A stretch of DNA of 43,937 bases, taken from contig NZ_AYOD01000060.1 in the NCBI RefSeq assembly GCF_000497755.1, positions 1 through 43,937 on the forward strand, read 5' to 3'. This document shows positions 17,312 through 26,307 of the stretch, piece after piece (position 1 is the stretch's first letter; every line of letters starts with the position of its first letter). Origin of the DNA: Aliihoeflea sp. 2WW (GTDB lineage Bacteria; Pseudomonadota; Alphaproteobacteria; Rhizobiales; Rhizobiaceae). The notes beneath the pieces were generated by a model. It saw only the letters and a program-made list of their open reading frames with translations. It was not told the DNA's origin and ran no database searches. A program made the position numbers and the translations under genes.

Positions 17312-17463
17312 CACCCCCCTCTGGCCTGCCGGCCATCTCCCCCTCAAGGGGGGAGATCACGCACGCTATCATTCGCGCCAAAACATTCGTCGGTTCAGCA
17401 GGACGATGGCGAGACTGATCTCCCCCCTTGAGGGGGAGATGCCCGGCAGGGCAGAGGGGGGTG
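17312..17463. repeat. Palindromic repeat, family C, between pth and exoD-like gene
   Basis: The left arm 17312-17358 and right arm 17416-17463 are near-complementary. The right arm reads GATCTCCCCCCTTGAGGGGG, then AGATGCCCGGCAGGGCAGAGG. Each arm holds a smaller palindrome, CTCCCCCTCAAGGGGGGAG. The spacer is about 57 bases. It differs in sequence from families A and B but has the same design of two G/C-rich arms around a short centre. Confidence 0.85.
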
Positions 17464-17555
17464 TGCCGGAGCACGACTTCTTCACTCAATCACCCCTTCC
17501 CTTTTCCCCCCACCGACACGATATCCGACGACCACTCACCGCGGGAACCACCCCC

Positions 17556-18143
17556 ATGCCCGAAAACAACGATCTCGACTCGATGGAAGCCGTCCTCGAC
17601 ACCATCGCCGATGCCGGCGATGGCAGGCGCGTTTCGGTCGAGGACATCGTCGATGAGATCGGCGACGATGCGTTCGGGCCGCTGATGCTGATCCCGGCTC
17701 TCGTCGCGGTGACGCCGGCGAGCGGCGTTCCCGGCCTGACGGCGACGGCCGGGCTGATCATCGCGCTCGTCTCGTTCCAGATGGTGATCGGCCGCAAGGC
17801 GCTCTGGCTGCCGGGCTTCATCCTGAACCGCACCATGTCGCGCTCGAAGCTCGACACCGCGCGCGACTGGCTGGCGAAGCCTGCGCGGATCATCGACAGG
17901 TTGACCGGCAAGCGCCTCTCCTTCCTCGTCAAACCGCCCTTTTCGGTCGTCCCGGCCCTGATCTGCCTTTGCGCCGGGCTCGTCATGCCCTTCCTCGAAG
18001 TCATTCCCTTTTCCGGCTCGGTCATGGCCGGCGCCGTGTCGCTCTTCGCGCTCTCCTTCGTCACCGAGGACGGCATCCTGTCGGTTCTGGGCACCGCACT
18101 CGTCGCCACCGCCGGCTATCTGGCCTGGACCGCCATCGTCTGA
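17556..18143 (+). CDS. ExoD-family membrane protein
   Basis: The 195-residue product matches the ExoD family (exopolysaccharide synthesis protein D of Sinorhizobium). The pattern is 'FGPLMLIPALVAVTPASGVPG', a hydrophobic helix, then ALWLPGFI and two or three more membrane segments near the end. ExoD mutants are affected in exopolysaccharide and alkaline tolerance, but its biochemistry is not known. The frame is open upstream through the repeat; ATG 17556 (MPENNDLDSMEAVLDTI) is the first plausible start after it. Confidence 0.85.
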   Translation: MPENNDLDSMEAVLDTIADAGDGRRVSVEDIVDEIGDDAFGPLMLIPALVAVTPASGVPGLTATAGLIIALVSFQMVIGRKALWLPGFILNRTMSRSKLDTARDWLAKPARIIDRLTGKRLSFLVKPPFSVVPALICLCAGLVMPFLEVIPFSGSVMAGAVSLFALSFVTEDGILSVLGTALVATAGYLAWTAIV

Positions 18144-18214
18144 CCCTTGACCTTCGCGCGCCCATTCCCCATAGCCCCCACAAAGAAAATTTCTGCCACA
18201 GGACGGGCAATTCC

Positions 18215-19318
18215 ATGGGTTTCAAATGCGGCATCGTCGGGCTTCCCAATGTGGGCAAGTCGACGCTCTTCAACGCACTGACCAAGACGGCCGCCGCGCA
18301 GGCCGCCAACTATCCCTTCTGCACCATCGAGCCGAACACCGGCGAGGTCGCGGTTCCCGATCCGCGCCTGAAGGCCATCGCCGGCATCGCGAAGTCGAAG
18401 GAGATCATCCCGACCCGCATCTCCTTCGTCGACATCGCCGGCCTCGTGCGCGGCGCCTCGAAGGGCGAGGGCTTGGGCAACCAGTTCCTCGCCAACATCC
18501 GCGAGGTGGACGCGATCGTCCACGTGCTGCGCTGCTTCGAGGATGACGACATCACCCATGTCGAGGGCAAGATCGACCCGGTCGCCGATGCCGAGACGGT
18601 CGAGACCGAGCTGATGCTCTCCGACCTCGAAAGCCTCGAGCGCCGCGCGCTGCAGTTCCGCAAGCGCGCCGCCTCCAAGGACAAGGAAGCGATGACCGTC
18701 CTGCCGATGATGGAAGCGGCGCTGACGCTGCTGCAGGACGGCAAGCCGGTGCGCATGCTTTTGAAGGGCATCGCGGCGGAGGATCTGCGCATCCTGCAAG
18801 GCCTCAACCTCCTGACCTCGCATCCCGTGCTCTATGTCTGCAACGTCGCCGAAAGCGACGCCGCGTCCGGCAACGAGCACACGGCGGCGGTCGCGAAGAT
18901 GGCCGAGGCGCAGGGCGCGAGCGTCGTCGTCATCTCGGCGGAAATCGAAGCACAGGTCGCGCAATTGTCCGACGAGGAAGCTGCCGAGTTCCTTGGCGAT
19001 CTCGGTCTCGACGAGCCGGGCCTCGACAAGCTCATCCGCGCCGGCTACGAGCTTCTCGACCTCATCACCTATTTCACCGCCGGCCCGAAGGAGACCCGCG
19101 CCTGGACAGTCGCCAAGGGCTCCAAGGCCCCGCAGGCGGCCGGCGTCATCCACACCGATTTCGAGCGCGGCTTCATCCGGGCCCAGACCATCGCCTATAA
19201 CGACTACGTGTCGCTCGGCGGCGAGACGGCGGCCAAGGATGCCGGCAAGGCGCGCGACGAAGGCAAGGAATATGTGGTGCAGGACGGCGACGTGCTGCTC
19301 TTCAAGTTCAACACCTGA
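18215..19318 (+). CDS. ychF: Redox-regulated ATPase YchF (OLA1/Obg family)
   Basis: This universally conserved P-loop NTPase prefers ATP and binds ribosomes. The 367 residues match the family. G1 is GLPNVGKS at 9-16, then NYPFCTIEPNTGEV, the G3 block DIAGLVRGASKGEGLGNQFL, a coiled-coil insertion (about 130-175), the altered G4 region YVCNVAESD that accounts for loss of GTP preference, and the C-terminal TGS domain (AAGVIHTDFERGFIRAQTIA). ATG 18215 starts the invariant MGFKCGIVGLPN. It lies between pth/exoD-like and corA. Confidence 0.98.
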   Translation: MGFKCGIVGLPNVGKSTLFNALTKTAAAQAANYPFCTIEPNTGEVAVPDPRLKAIAGIAKSKEIIPTRISFVDIAGLVRGASKGEGLGNQFLANIREVDAIVHVLRCFEDDDITHVEGKIDPVADAETVETELMLSDLESLERRALQFRKRAASKDKEAMTVLPMMEAALTLLQDGKPVRMLLKGIAAEDLRILQGLNLLTSHPVLYVCNVAESDAASGNEHTAAVAKMAEAQGASVVVISAEIEAQVAQLSDEEAAEFLGDLGLDEPGLDKLIRAGYELLDLITYFTAGPKETRAWTVAKGSKAPQAAGVIHTDFERGFIRAQTIAYNDYVSLGGETAAKDAGKARDEGKEYVVQDGDVLLFKFNT

Positions 19319-19327
19319 CGGACTGCC

Positions 19328-20293
19328 ATGATCCAGGCCTACGCGCTTCAGGGCGGACTTCTCGTGCCCGTCGCCGTCACCGGCGAGGGACGCGACACCG
19401 CGGTCTGGATCGACATGGTGGCGCCGACCGATGCCGACGAGGCGCTGGTGGAGGAATGGCTCGGCATCGACGTGCCGACCCGCGACGAAATGGACGAGAT
19501 CGAGCTTTCCTCGCGGCTCTACAGCGAGGACGACGTCCACTTCATGACGGCGGCTGTCACCGCCAACACGCATCAGGAACGGCCGGAGATCGGTTCGGTC
19601 ACTTTCATCCTCGGTGCCGGCAAGCTGGTCACCGTGCGCTACATCGAGCCCTCCACCTTCACGCGCTTCGCCGAACGCGCTGGGCGCTCGCCGCTCGGCT
19701 GCACGAACGCGACGTCGCTCCTGCTGGCGTTGCTCGAGGCGATCGTGGGCCGCGCGGCCGATGTGATCGAGCAGGTCGGCAGCGACATCGGCGATCTGTC
19801 GGAGCGCATCTTCTACCCCGCCGCCCGCAAGGCCTCGCGCCGCGACCGCGACTTCCAGCTCATCCTGCGCAAGATCGGCCGCAAGGAGGAACTTCTCGCC
19901 AGCCTGCAGGATAGCCTCCACACGCTCCAGCGCGTCGCCGGATACCTCGCCTATGTTACCGACCGCGAGAAGGATCACCGCCACCGCATCCGCTCGCTCT
20001 CGCGCGACGTCACGTCGCTGGCCGATTACTCCGAGCGGCTTTCGCAGAAGATTTTCTTCCTGCTCGATGCCACGCTCGGCATGATCTCCATCGAGCAGAA
20101 CGCGATCATCAAGATCGTCTCGGTGCTGGCGACGATCTTCCTGCCGCCGACGCTGGTCGCCTCGATCTACGGCATGAATTTCGACTTCATGCCGGAGCTT
20201 CACTGGACCTACGGCTACCCGCTGGCGCTCCTGGCCATGGTCGCCGCCGCCGCCCTGCCCTTCTGGTACATCAAGAAGAAGGGCTGGCTGTGA
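19328..20293 (+). CDS. corA: CorA-family magnesium transporter
   Basis: The 321-residue inner-membrane protein has a large N-terminal cytosolic domain with long helices (about 130-250). Two C-terminal membrane helices are joined by the selectivity motif YGMNFDFMPEL, with GMN at 282-284. The C-terminus ends KKKGWL, positive-inside. CorA pentamers conduct Mg2+ (also Co2+ and Ni2+). It begins nine bases after the ychF stop, so the two are probably co-transcribed. Confidence 0.97.
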   Translation: MIQAYALQGGLLVPVAVTGEGRDTAVWIDMVAPTDADEALVEEWLGIDVPTRDEMDEIELSSRLYSEDDVHFMTAAVTANTHQERPEIGSVTFILGAGKLVTVRYIEPSTFTRFAERAGRSPLGCTNATSLLLALLEAIVGRAADVIEQVGSDIGDLSERIFYPAARKASRRDRDFQLILRKIGRKEELLASLQDSLHTLQRVAGYLAYVTDREKDHRHRIRSLSRDVTSLADYSERLSQKIFFLLDATLGMISIEQNAIIKIVSVLATIFLPPTLVASIYGMNFDFMPELHWTYGYPLALLAMVAAAALPFWYIKKKGWL

Positions 20294-20362
20294 ACCGAAC
20301 CCGGTTGCGCATCGCGCTTCTTGCCGCCACACTATCGTTCAAACTTGAACAGGATGACGGAC

Positions 20363-20830
20363 ATGGCTGAAAAGCGCTGGGCGTTCGAGGATTTCACCGT
20401 CGGACGAACGATCGACCTGCCGGTCAAGCACGTTACCGCCGAGGAGATCGTCGACTTCGCCTCGCAGTTCGACGCGCAGCCCATGCACATGGACGAGGAA
20501 GCCGGCAAGGCGTCGATCCTTGGCGGGCTCGCCGCCTCCGGCTGGCACACCTGCGCGATGTTCATGCGCATGATGTGCGACGCCTTCCTGCTCGATTCGA
20601 CCTCGCAAGGCGCGCCCGGCGTCGACTATGTGCGTTGGAAGAAGCCGGTCATCGCCGGCGACACGCTCTCCGGCACCTCGACCGTCACCGCGGCCCGCGT
20701 CTCGGCCAAGCGGCCCAATCTCGGCTTCGTCACCGTCGAGCACCGCATCTTCAACCAGAAGGGCGAGACGGTCTGCGAACTCGCCAACACCGGCATGTTC
20801 CTGCTGCGCAACCCGGGAGTGGCCGCATGA
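20363..20830 (+). CDS. MaoC-like hot-dog hydratase, first of a pair
   Basis: The 155-residue product has a single hot-dog domain. The hydratase-2 motif is seen as DFASQFDAQPMHMDEEAG (about 29-46), with Asp and His as catalytic candidates, then GGLAASGWHTCAMFMRMM. The reaction is probably hydration or dehydration of an enoyl-CoA; the substrate is unknown. An ATG at 20354 is possible, but 20363 is better spaced behind AGGA. The stop overlaps the next start (ATGA), so the two proteins are made in a coupled way and may form a heteromer. Confidence 0.9.
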   Translation: MAEKRWAFEDFTVGRTIDLPVKHVTAEEIVDFASQFDAQPMHMDEEAGKASILGGLAASGWHTCAMFMRMMCDAFLLDSTSQGAPGVDYVRWKKPVIAGDTLSGTSTVTAARVSAKRPNLGFVTVEHRIFNQKGETVCELANTGMFLLRNPGVAA

Positions 20831-21297
20831 CGCTCGACGACTATCTGCTGATCGGCCAGCGCATCGAGCTCGGCAGCCACACCTTCCGCGCCGACGAGAT
20901 CAAGGCATTCGCCGCGAAATACGATCCGCAGCCCTTCCACATGGACGAGACGGAAGCCGAGCACTCCGTCTTCGGCCGCCTCTGCGCCTCCGGCTGGCAC
21001 ACCAGCGCGATGTGGATGCGCTACAATCTCGAAAAGCGCCAGGACATGGAAGGCGCCGGCTGGGGCGGCGACGGCGAAAAGCCCGTCTTCGGCCCCTCCC
21101 CCGGCTTCACCAATCTGAAATGGCTGAAGCCCGTCTATGTCGACGAAACCATCACCTTCACCCGCACCGCCAAAGCCCACCGCACCGTCGCCTCCCGCCC
21201 CGGCTGGCGCGTCATGACGCTCATCTGCGAGGCGTTCGATTCGGGCGGGGACAAGGTGCTGGAGTTTGAGAGCGCAGTGCTGTTGAAGGCGGAGTGA
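20827..21297 (+). CDS. MaoC-like hot-dog hydratase, second of a pair
   Basis: The 156-residue product is a paralogue of the upstream protein, with the same core: FAAKYDPQPFHMDETEAEHS (about 31-50) and GRLCASGWHTSAMWMRYN. It also carries an extra Gly-rich loop 'GAGWGGDGEKPVFGPSPGF' before LKWLKPVYVDE. Both copies keep the Asp/His catalytic pair. The ATGA overlap with the first gene indicates translational coupling. The substrate is not known. Confidence 0.9.
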   Translation: MTLDDYLLIGQRIELGSHTFRADEIKAFAAKYDPQPFHMDETEAEHSVFGRLCASGWHTSAMWMRYNLEKRQDMEGAGWGGDGEKPVFGPSPGFTNLKWLKPVYVDETITFTRTAKAHRTVASRPGWRVMTLICEAFDSGGDKVLEFESAVLLKAE

Positions 21298-21307
21298 GCT
21301 CAGTCCG

Positions 21308-21592
21308 TCAGTCCATCTGGGGCCATTGCTGCGCGGCATGGAGCACTCGCAGGATCGTTACGGCTCGGTCATCCTCGGTATAGACGACGATGTAGTTCGA
21401 GCGCACAACCATTTCGCGCGTACCGACGACACGTCCCGAGCGATAGAGCTTCGGGTAGTCCGGCAAAACTGCTGCCCGGTCGACGATATCTTCCAGGAGC
21501 CGTTGGCTGGCGTCCAGGTTGTCCGCCGCAATATAATCAACGATGGCGATCAGATCGTCGCGCGCGGCCTGTTGCCACTCAAGAACGCGCAC
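21308..21592 (-). CDS. RelE/ParE-family toxin
   Basis: The 94-residue basic toxin of the RelE/ParE superfamily shows WQQAARDDLIAIVDYIA (N-terminal helices), LPDYPKLYRSGRVVGTREMV, NYIVVYTEDD and the C-terminal ILRVLHAAQQWP. RelE members cleave mRNA on the ribosome and ParE members block gyrase; which applies here is not clear. The start is GTG, overlapping the antitoxin gene by 14 bases. Convergent with the MaoC pair, 10 bases away. Confidence 0.92.
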   Translation of the reverse strand: MRVLEWQQAARDDLIAIVDYIAADNLDASQRLLEDIVDRAAVLPDYPKLYRSGRVVGTREMVVRSNYIVVYTEDDRAVTILRVLHAAQQWPQMD

Positions 21593-21875
21593 GGCGCCTG
21601 CTGTCGATCAACGCCTGAGCTTCTTCGATGACCTGTCGATGCGGAATGGTTGGGCGCTTGTCGTCCAACGCCTCCTGAACTTTGGCGCGAAACCAGGTGT
21701 CGTGGGCCTCGGGATCGACTGTCAAACCCGCCGGAAGCCCACCCTCTTTTGAAATTCGCGTCAAAAGAATTCGGACGGCATCCGACAACGTCAGCCCGAC
21801 ATTTGCGAGCTTGGCACCTGCATCTTCTTTTAACTTGTCGTCCACACGTATGTGCAGCATCGAAGTTTGCGCCAT
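21579..21875 (-). CDS. RelB/DinJ-family antitoxin
   Basis: The 98-residue antitoxin has a ribbon-helix-helix N-terminus, MLHIRVDDKLKEDAGAKLAN, then VGLTLSDAVRILLTRISKEG, the RelB/DinJ pattern. The C-terminal half (about 55-98) should wrap the toxin. A strong SD (AGGAGG, nine bases before ATG 21875) drives it, and its end overlaps the toxin start. A palindrome at 21907-21926 lies just upstream and is the probable autoregulatory site. Confidence 0.92.
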   Translation of the reverse strand: MAQTSMLHIRVDDKLKEDAGAKLANVGLTLSDAVRILLTRISKEGGLPAGLTVDPEAHDTWFRAKVQEALDDKRPTIPHRQVIEEAQALIDSRRRARS

Positions 21876-21906
21876 GAGTGTGGCCTCCTGTCAAACTTGA
21901 TCCGAA

Positions 21907-21926
21907 CGTATCTCAATTGAGAGACG
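21907..21926. promoter_or_regulatory. Palindromic operator of the relBE-type module
   Basis: CGTATCTCAATTGAGAGACG is a 20-bp palindrome with one mismatched pair; its core TCTCAATTGAGA (21911-21922) is perfect. It lies 32 bases upstream of the antitoxin ATG, inside an AT-richer patch. Ribbon-helix-helix antitoxins bind such sites as dimers, so autorepression is likely. Confidence 0.65.
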
Positions 21927-21939
21927 CGCGCAATCTGCG

Positions 21940-22743
21940 CTAAAGGCGTATCCCGGTAGCAACCCAGACCCGATGCGGAACGTCGAGCGGATCGCCGGGG
22001 AATTTGCTGCTGAGCACTTCTGCCAAATCCCGATCGAAGCGCTCGACTTCGACGTCGGTGAGACTTGCCTTGACGCCTGCGCTCGCGGCGATGCGCCCGC
22101 GCCACGCCTCGTGCGAATAGGCGACGGAAAGATCGAACGACAACGTCTCGATTGACCCGAAATCGGCATTGGCCAGATCGCCAAGCCATAGCGGATAGAT
22201 GCCGGTTCCTCCGCCCATGGTCCAGTTCGGATTGGCCTGCAGAATGAGCCGCTCCGTCGCCTCGACCACGTTGCCGGGAAGCGGCAGCCAGTCGAAATGC
22301 GCGATGAGCAGCCGGCCACGGGGGCGAAGGACGCGACGCGCCTCCTGTGCGGCCGCAGGGCGATCGAACCAGTGCCAGCACTGGCCGGCGGTGACCAGAT
22401 CGAAGCTCTCATTCGCGAAAGGCAGCGCTTCTGCCTTACCGACATGGTAGTCGATCCCGACGCCCGCCTGGCGGTCCAGTTGACGCGCAACCTCTATCAG
22501 CGCCTCGGCCGGGTCGATCGCAGCGGCTTGCAGGCCAAGCAACGCCAGACCTCGAGCAACCGTCCCCGTTCCCGAGCCCAGATCGAGGACGCGCTGCCCT
22601 GGCCTTGCAAAGCCACATGCGTCGACGGCCTCGAAGAACGCGGGCGGAAAACCTTGCCTGTGCTGCTGATATTCGCGGGCCGTCCGGCCGAAATCGACTT
22701 GCGCCCCGAAACGCCGCGTGGCCGGAATGTTTGGCCCGTTCAT
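21940..22743 (-). CDS. Class I SAM-dependent methyltransferase (UbiE/TAM-like)
   Basis: The 267-residue product has motif I VLDLGSGTGTVARGLA (about 52-67), an acidic motif II in AAIDPAEALIEVA, and motif post-II 'AEALPFANESFDLVTAGQCWHWFD', which is characteristic of Methyltransf_11 enzymes near trans-aconitate methyltransferase. The substrate is unknown. ATG 22743 is chosen; earlier in-frame starts run into the PaiB-like gene. It lies 13 bases after that gene on the same strand, so they are probably co-transcribed. Confidence 0.88.
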   Translation of the reverse strand: MNGPNIPATRRFGAQVDFGRTAREYQQHRQGFPPAFFEAVDACGFARPGQRVLDLGSGTGTVARGLALLGLQAAAIDPAEALIEVARQLDRQAGVGIDYHVGKAEALPFANESFDLVTAGQCWHWFDRPAAAQEARRVLRPRGRLLIAHFDWLPLPGNVVEATERLILQANPNWTMGGGTGIYPLWLGDLANADFGSIETLSFDLSVAYSHEAWRGRIAASAGVKASLTDVEVERFDRDLAEVLSSKFPGDPLDVPHRVWVATGIRL

Positions 22744-22756
22744 GCCTCGATGCCCA

Positions 22757-23392
22757 TCAAGACGACGTGTTCCCCGCCACCATCGCCCCAACCGCCCGAT
22801 CCCCCTCGCGCTCGCTCGCCCCAAGCCCCTCCGCCACCCCGACCCTATCCGCCTCGGGCCTATTCTGGCTCATCTTGCGCTTGCCGAAGAGGCGGGTGAT
22901 GGGCAGGCGGAGACCGACGATGCCGCGCAGTTGCGCGTCGATGAAGCGCTCCGGCGCGTCCGTGACGGCCCACGGATCGGCGCGGGCGGCTTCGTGGCGA
23001 AGGGTCAACCGGGTGACGATGTCGCGCAACCGCTCCGCATCCTCGAAGAACTCGACCGGCCCATGGGCATGGACCGCGACGTAGTTCCAGGTCGGCACGA
23101 CCTTGCCGTGTTCGCGCTTCGTGGCATACCAGGACGGCGTGATGTAGGCGTCCGCGCCCGGGAAGATCGCGAGCGCTTCGCCGACGGGCGCAAGCTTCCA
23201 CTGATGGTTCGCCTTGGCGACATGGCCGTAGAGCGTACCGAACTCGCCCTCGTTTGCGTCAAGGATCAGCGGCAGAGGCGTTGCGACCAAACCTTCCTCA
23301 GTCGCCGTGACGAGCGTCGACAGCCCCGCCTCGCGCATGATGGCGGCGAGTGCGGCGGGGTCGTCCTCACGGAAGGCGGGCGGTGTGTACAT
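22757..23392 (-). CDS. PaiB-family FMN-binding negative transcriptional regulator
   Basis: The 211-residue product begins MYTPPAFREDDPAALAAIMR, the typical PaiB N-terminus. It contains the flavin-binding split-barrel strands (STLVTATEEGLVATPLPLIL, 'GHVAKANHQWK', ITPSWYATKREHGKVVPTWN). PaiB of Bacillus represses sporulation and protease genes; rhizobial members are assigned only by family and the direct role is unproven. About 66 bases separate it from apt upstream. Confidence 0.9.
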   Translation of the reverse strand: MYTPPAFREDDPAALAAIMREAGLSTLVTATEEGLVATPLPLILDANEGEFGTLYGHVAKANHQWKLAPVGEALAIFPGADAYITPSWYATKREHGKVVPTWNYVAVHAHGPVEFFEDAERLRDIVTRLTLRHEAARADPWAVTDAPERFIDAQLRGIVGLRLPITRLFGKRKMSQNRPEADRVGVAEGLGASEREGDRAVGAMVAGNTSS

Positions 23393-23458
23393 GGCCCGAT
23401 CCTAGCATCGCAGCCCGCTCGGAAAAGAGGCGAGATCGTCGAGCGATTGGACCAGCCC

Positions 23459-24004
23459 TCAGTGTCCCTCGAACGCCACCAGCGTGCGCACCGGCACATC
23501 GAGCGCCTCCAGCTTCGCGCGCCCGCCAAGTTCCGGCAGGTCGATGACGAAGCAGGCGGCGACGATCTCGGCGCCCATCTGGCGCAGGAGCTTCACCGCG
23601 CCCTCTGCCGTGCCGCCCGTCGCGATCAGATCGTCGACGAGGATCACCTTCTCGCCCGGCGCGACGGCGTCCTTGTGCATCTCCATCTCGTCGAGGCCGT
23701 ATTCGAGGCTGTAGGCGACGCGCACGGTCTCGTGCGGCAGCTTGCCCTTCTTGCGGATCGGGATGAACCCGGCCGACAATTGATGCGCCATCGCGCCGCC
23801 GAGGATGAACCCTCGCGCCTCGATACCGGCGATCTTGTCGATCTTGGACCCGGCATAAGGATGCACCAGTTCGTCGATCGCCCGGCGGAACGCCCGCGCG
23901 TTGCCGAGCAGCGTGGTGATGTCGCGGAACATGATCCCTGGCTTGGGATAGTCCGGAATGTTGCGGATCGCCGAGACGAGCGTGTCGTGAAGGGTGGTGT
24001 GCAT
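23459..24004 (-). CDS. apt: Adenine phosphoribosyltransferase
   Basis: This enzyme converts adenine plus PRPP into AMP in purine salvage. The 181 residues match the family. The N-terminus has [16 protein letters not shown] (about 18-33), then [10 protein letters not shown] and the PRPP loop [17 protein letters not shown] (about 120-136). Its co-substrate comes from Prs encoded at 6073. It lies downstream of the bc1 operon on the same strand, separated by a terminator, so it has its own promoter within 24005-24077. Confidence 0.97.
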   Translation of the reverse strand: MHTTLHDTLVSAIRNIPDYPKPGIMFRDITTLLGNARAFRRAIDELVHPYAGSKIDKIAGIEARGFILGGAMAHQLSAGFIPIRKKGKLPHETVRVAYSLEYGLDEMEMHKDAVAPGEKVILVDDLIATGGTAEGAVKLLRQMGAEIVAACFVIDLPELGGRAKLEALDVPVRTLVAFEGH

Positions 24005-24077
24005 GGCTGCCCCGGAGTGGATGAGCGCTATTGGTAGAAGATGGCGACGGCGAAGGAAAGCGGCGCGCGGCCACGAA

Positions 24078-24106
24078 AAAGGGCGCCCGGAGGCGCCCTT
24101 TGCAAA
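24078..24106 (-). terminator. Rho-independent terminator of petABC
   Basis: AAAGGGCGCC (24078-24087) and GGCGCCCTTT (24092-24101) form a perfect 10-bp stem with a four-base loop (CGGA). Read on the minus strand, downstream of petC, the second arm ends in five T residues. This is the cleanest intrinsic terminator in the window. It separates petABC from apt. Confidence 0.88.
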
Positions 24107-24120
24107 TCATGGCGGAAACG

Positions 24121-24948
24121 TCAGTGCGCGACGTTCGCCCAGATCTTGCGCTTGGTGAGATACACCAGAACCGCAAAGCCGATGAGGAACAGCATGACCA
24201 CGAAGCCCATGCTCTTGCGGTCCTCCATATGCGGCTCGGCGGCCCACATCAGGAACGCGGTCACGTCATGCGCATATTGCTCGACCGTTTCGGGCGCGCC
24301 GTCATCGTAGGAGATGAGGCCTTCCTGCAGCGGCGGCGCCATGGAGAGCGACGTGCCGGCGAGGAAATGCGGGTTGTAGTAGGTTCCCGGCTGCTGCTCG
24401 TAGCCCTCGGGCGCATCCTCGTAGCCGGTCAGCAGGTTGTAGATGTAGTCCGGACCGCTTTCGGCATACTGCGTGAAGATGTCGACGACGAAGAGCGGGA
24501 AGCCGCGCTCCACGGCGCGCGCCTTGGCGATCAGCGACAGGTCGGGCGGCGCCGCGCCGTTGTTGGAGGCGGCGGCGGCTTGCGGATTGGCGAATGGCGA
24601 CGGGAAATAGTCGGACGGGATCGCCGTCCGCATGAACATTTCGCCGTCGGCGTCCGGGCCGTCCTGGATTTCGTATTCGCCGGCCAGCGCGCGCACCTGC
24701 GCCTCCGAATAGCCGAGGTCTTCCAGCGTGCGGAAGGCCACGCGCTCGAGCCCGTGACAGGCCGCGCAGCCTTCGCGATAGACCTTGAGGCCGCGCTGCA
24801 GCTCGCCGCGGTCATAGGTGCCGAACGGGCCTGCGAAGCTCCAGTTCTGCTCTACCGGCTTGATCAGCGGATACTCCGCCGCGCTTGCCGCCATCGTCGC
24901 ACCGACGACGAAACCGAGCGCGGCGATCCCCTTGAGAACAGTCTTCAT
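24121..24948 (-). CDS. petC: Cytochrome c1 of the bc1 complex
   Basis: This is the membrane-anchored periplasmic cytochrome that passes electrons from the Rieske protein to cytochrome c. The 275-residue precursor has a signal peptide (VVGATMAASA), the haem motif CAACH at 61-65, a MAPPL segment whose Met is the likely sixth ligand, and a C-terminal anchor 'MGFVVMLFLIGFAVLVYLT' followed by KRKIWANVAH. It is the third gene of the operon, 33 bases after petB. It is a free protein, not fused to cytochrome b as in Bradyrhizobium. Confidence 0.97.
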   Translation of the reverse strand: MKTVLKGIAALGFVVGATMAASAAEYPLIKPVEQNWSFAGPFGTYDRGELQRGLKVYREGCAACHGLERVAFRTLEDLGYSEAQVRALAGEYEIQDGPDADGEMFMRTAIPSDYFPSPFANPQAAAASNNGAAPPDLSLIAKARAVERGFPLFVVDIFTQYAESGPDYIYNLLTGYEDAPEGYEQQPGTYYNPHFLAGTSLSMAPPLQEGLISYDDGAPETVEQYAHDVTAFLMWAAEPHMEDRKSMGFVVMLFLIGFAVLVYLTKRKIWANVAH

Positions 24949-24981
24949 GTCGTGTCAGTCCTTTCGAGCCGGCGCGCCGGT

Positions 24982-26286
24982 TCAGCCTTTGGTTTCCGGC
25001 GACGCATTGGCGCCGGCGGGCTGGACGGATGCCGCCCCCTTGTTCTTGGCAAGCACCGCTTCGGTGATCGAATTCGGCAGGCGCTTCGGCGTCTCGATCA
25101 GGCCGAGCAGCGGCATGATGACGAGGAAGAAGCCGAAATAGTAGAGCGTGCCGATCTGCGACATGATCACATAGGCGCCTTCCGCCGGGCGCGAGCCCAG
25201 CCAGCCGAGGAAGATCGAATTGACCACGAACAGCCAGAAGAACAGCTTGTACCAGGGACGATAGACGGCCGAGCGCACCTTCGACGTGTCGAGCCAGGGC
25301 ACGAAGAACAGCACCGCGATGGCGCCGAACATGGCGAGCACGCCGCCGAGCTTGGAGTCGATCGGGCCGATGTTGAAGGTGATGGCGCGCAGGATCGCGT
25401 AGAAGGGCAGGAAGTACCATTCCGGCACGATGTGCGACGGCGTCTTCAGGGAATCCGCCATGATGTAGTTGTCCGCATGTCCCAGATAGTTCGGGATGTA
25501 GAAGACGAAATAGGCGAACATGATGAAGAACAGCACCATGCCGAACGCGTCCTTGACGGTCGCATAGGGCGTGAAGGGCAGCGTGTCGGTCTTCTGCTTG
25601 ACCTCGATGCCCGTCGGGTTCGTCTGGCCGGTGACGTGAAGCGCCCAGACGTGGAGAACCACGACGCCGGCGATCATGAAGGGCAGCAGATAGTGCAGCG
25701 AGAAGAAGCGGTTCAGCGTCGGATTGTCAACCGCGAAGCCGCCGAGCAGAAGCTGCTGAATCCATTCGCCGACGAGCGGTATGGCGGTGAAGAAGCCGGT
25801 GATGACCGTCGCGCCCCAGAAGGACATCTGGCCCCAGGGCAGGACGTAGCCCATGAAGGCGGTCGCCATCATCAGAAGGTAGATGATCACGCCGAGAATC
25901 CACAGAAGCTCGCGCGGCGCCTTGTAGGAGCCGTAATACATGCCGCGGGCGATGTGGAGGTAGACGGCGATGAAGAACATCGACGCGCCATTGGCGTGGA
26001 GATAGCGGATCAGCCAGCCGGAATTGACGTCGCGCATGATCTTCTCGACCGAATCGAACGCCATGTCGACATGCGCCGAATAGTGCATGGCGAGCACGAT
26101 GCCGGTCACGATCTGCACGACGAGCATGATCGAGAGAATGCCGCCGAACGTGTAGGCGTAGTTCAGATTGCGCGGAACGGGATAGGAAACGAACGAGTCA
26201 TGCACCAGCCGCGGCAGCGGCAGGCGTGAATCGATCCAGCGTCCGATGCCGGTCGTCGGCGTGTAGGTAGAGTGTCCACCGCTCAT
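24982..26286 (-). CDS. petB: Cytochrome b of the bc1 complex
   Basis: This is the core quinol-oxidising subunit, with 434 residues and eight or nine membrane helices. Visible are [18 protein letters not shown], the haem-ligand helix around '[19 protein letters not shown]', the second ligand helix with [10 protein letters not shown] and [10 protein letters not shown], and the Qo motif [17 protein letters not shown]-terminal extension rich in Ala and Pro follows the last helix. It is 21 bases after petA. Confidence 0.98.
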   Translation of the reverse strand: MSGGHSTYTPTTGIGRWIDSRLPLPRLVHDSFVSYPVPRNLNYAYTFGGILSIMLVVQIVTGIVLAMHYSAHVDMAFDSVEKIMRDVNSGWLIRYLHANGASMFFIAVYLHIARGMYYGSYKAPRELLWILGVIIYLLMMATAFMGYVLPWGQMSFWGATVITGFFTAIPLVGEWIQQLLLGGFAVDNPTLNRFFSLHYLLPFMIAGVVVLHVWALHVTGQTNPTGIEVKQKTDTLPFTPYATVKDAFGMVLFFIMFAYFVFYIPNYLGHADNYIMADSLKTPSHIVPEWYFLPFYAILRAITFNIGPIDSKLGGVLAMFGAIAVLFFVPWLDTSKVRSAVYRPWYKLFFWLFVVNSIFLGWLGSRPAEGAYVIMSQIGTLYYFGFFLVIMPLLGLIETPKRLPNSITEAVLAKNKGAASVQPAGANASPETKG

Positions 26287-26307
26287 TATTGTAAGCTCTC
26301 TCTTGAC

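Noticed and set aside
18116-20332. 738-codon open frame on the minus strand
   Set aside because: Antisense to ychF and corA, both certain. The translation is Arg/Asp/Gly-rich low complexity typical of a shadow frame.
24031-26229. 732-codon open frame on the plus strand
   Set aside because: Antisense to petC and petB; no motif, composition dominated by Arg, Glu, His and Asp.
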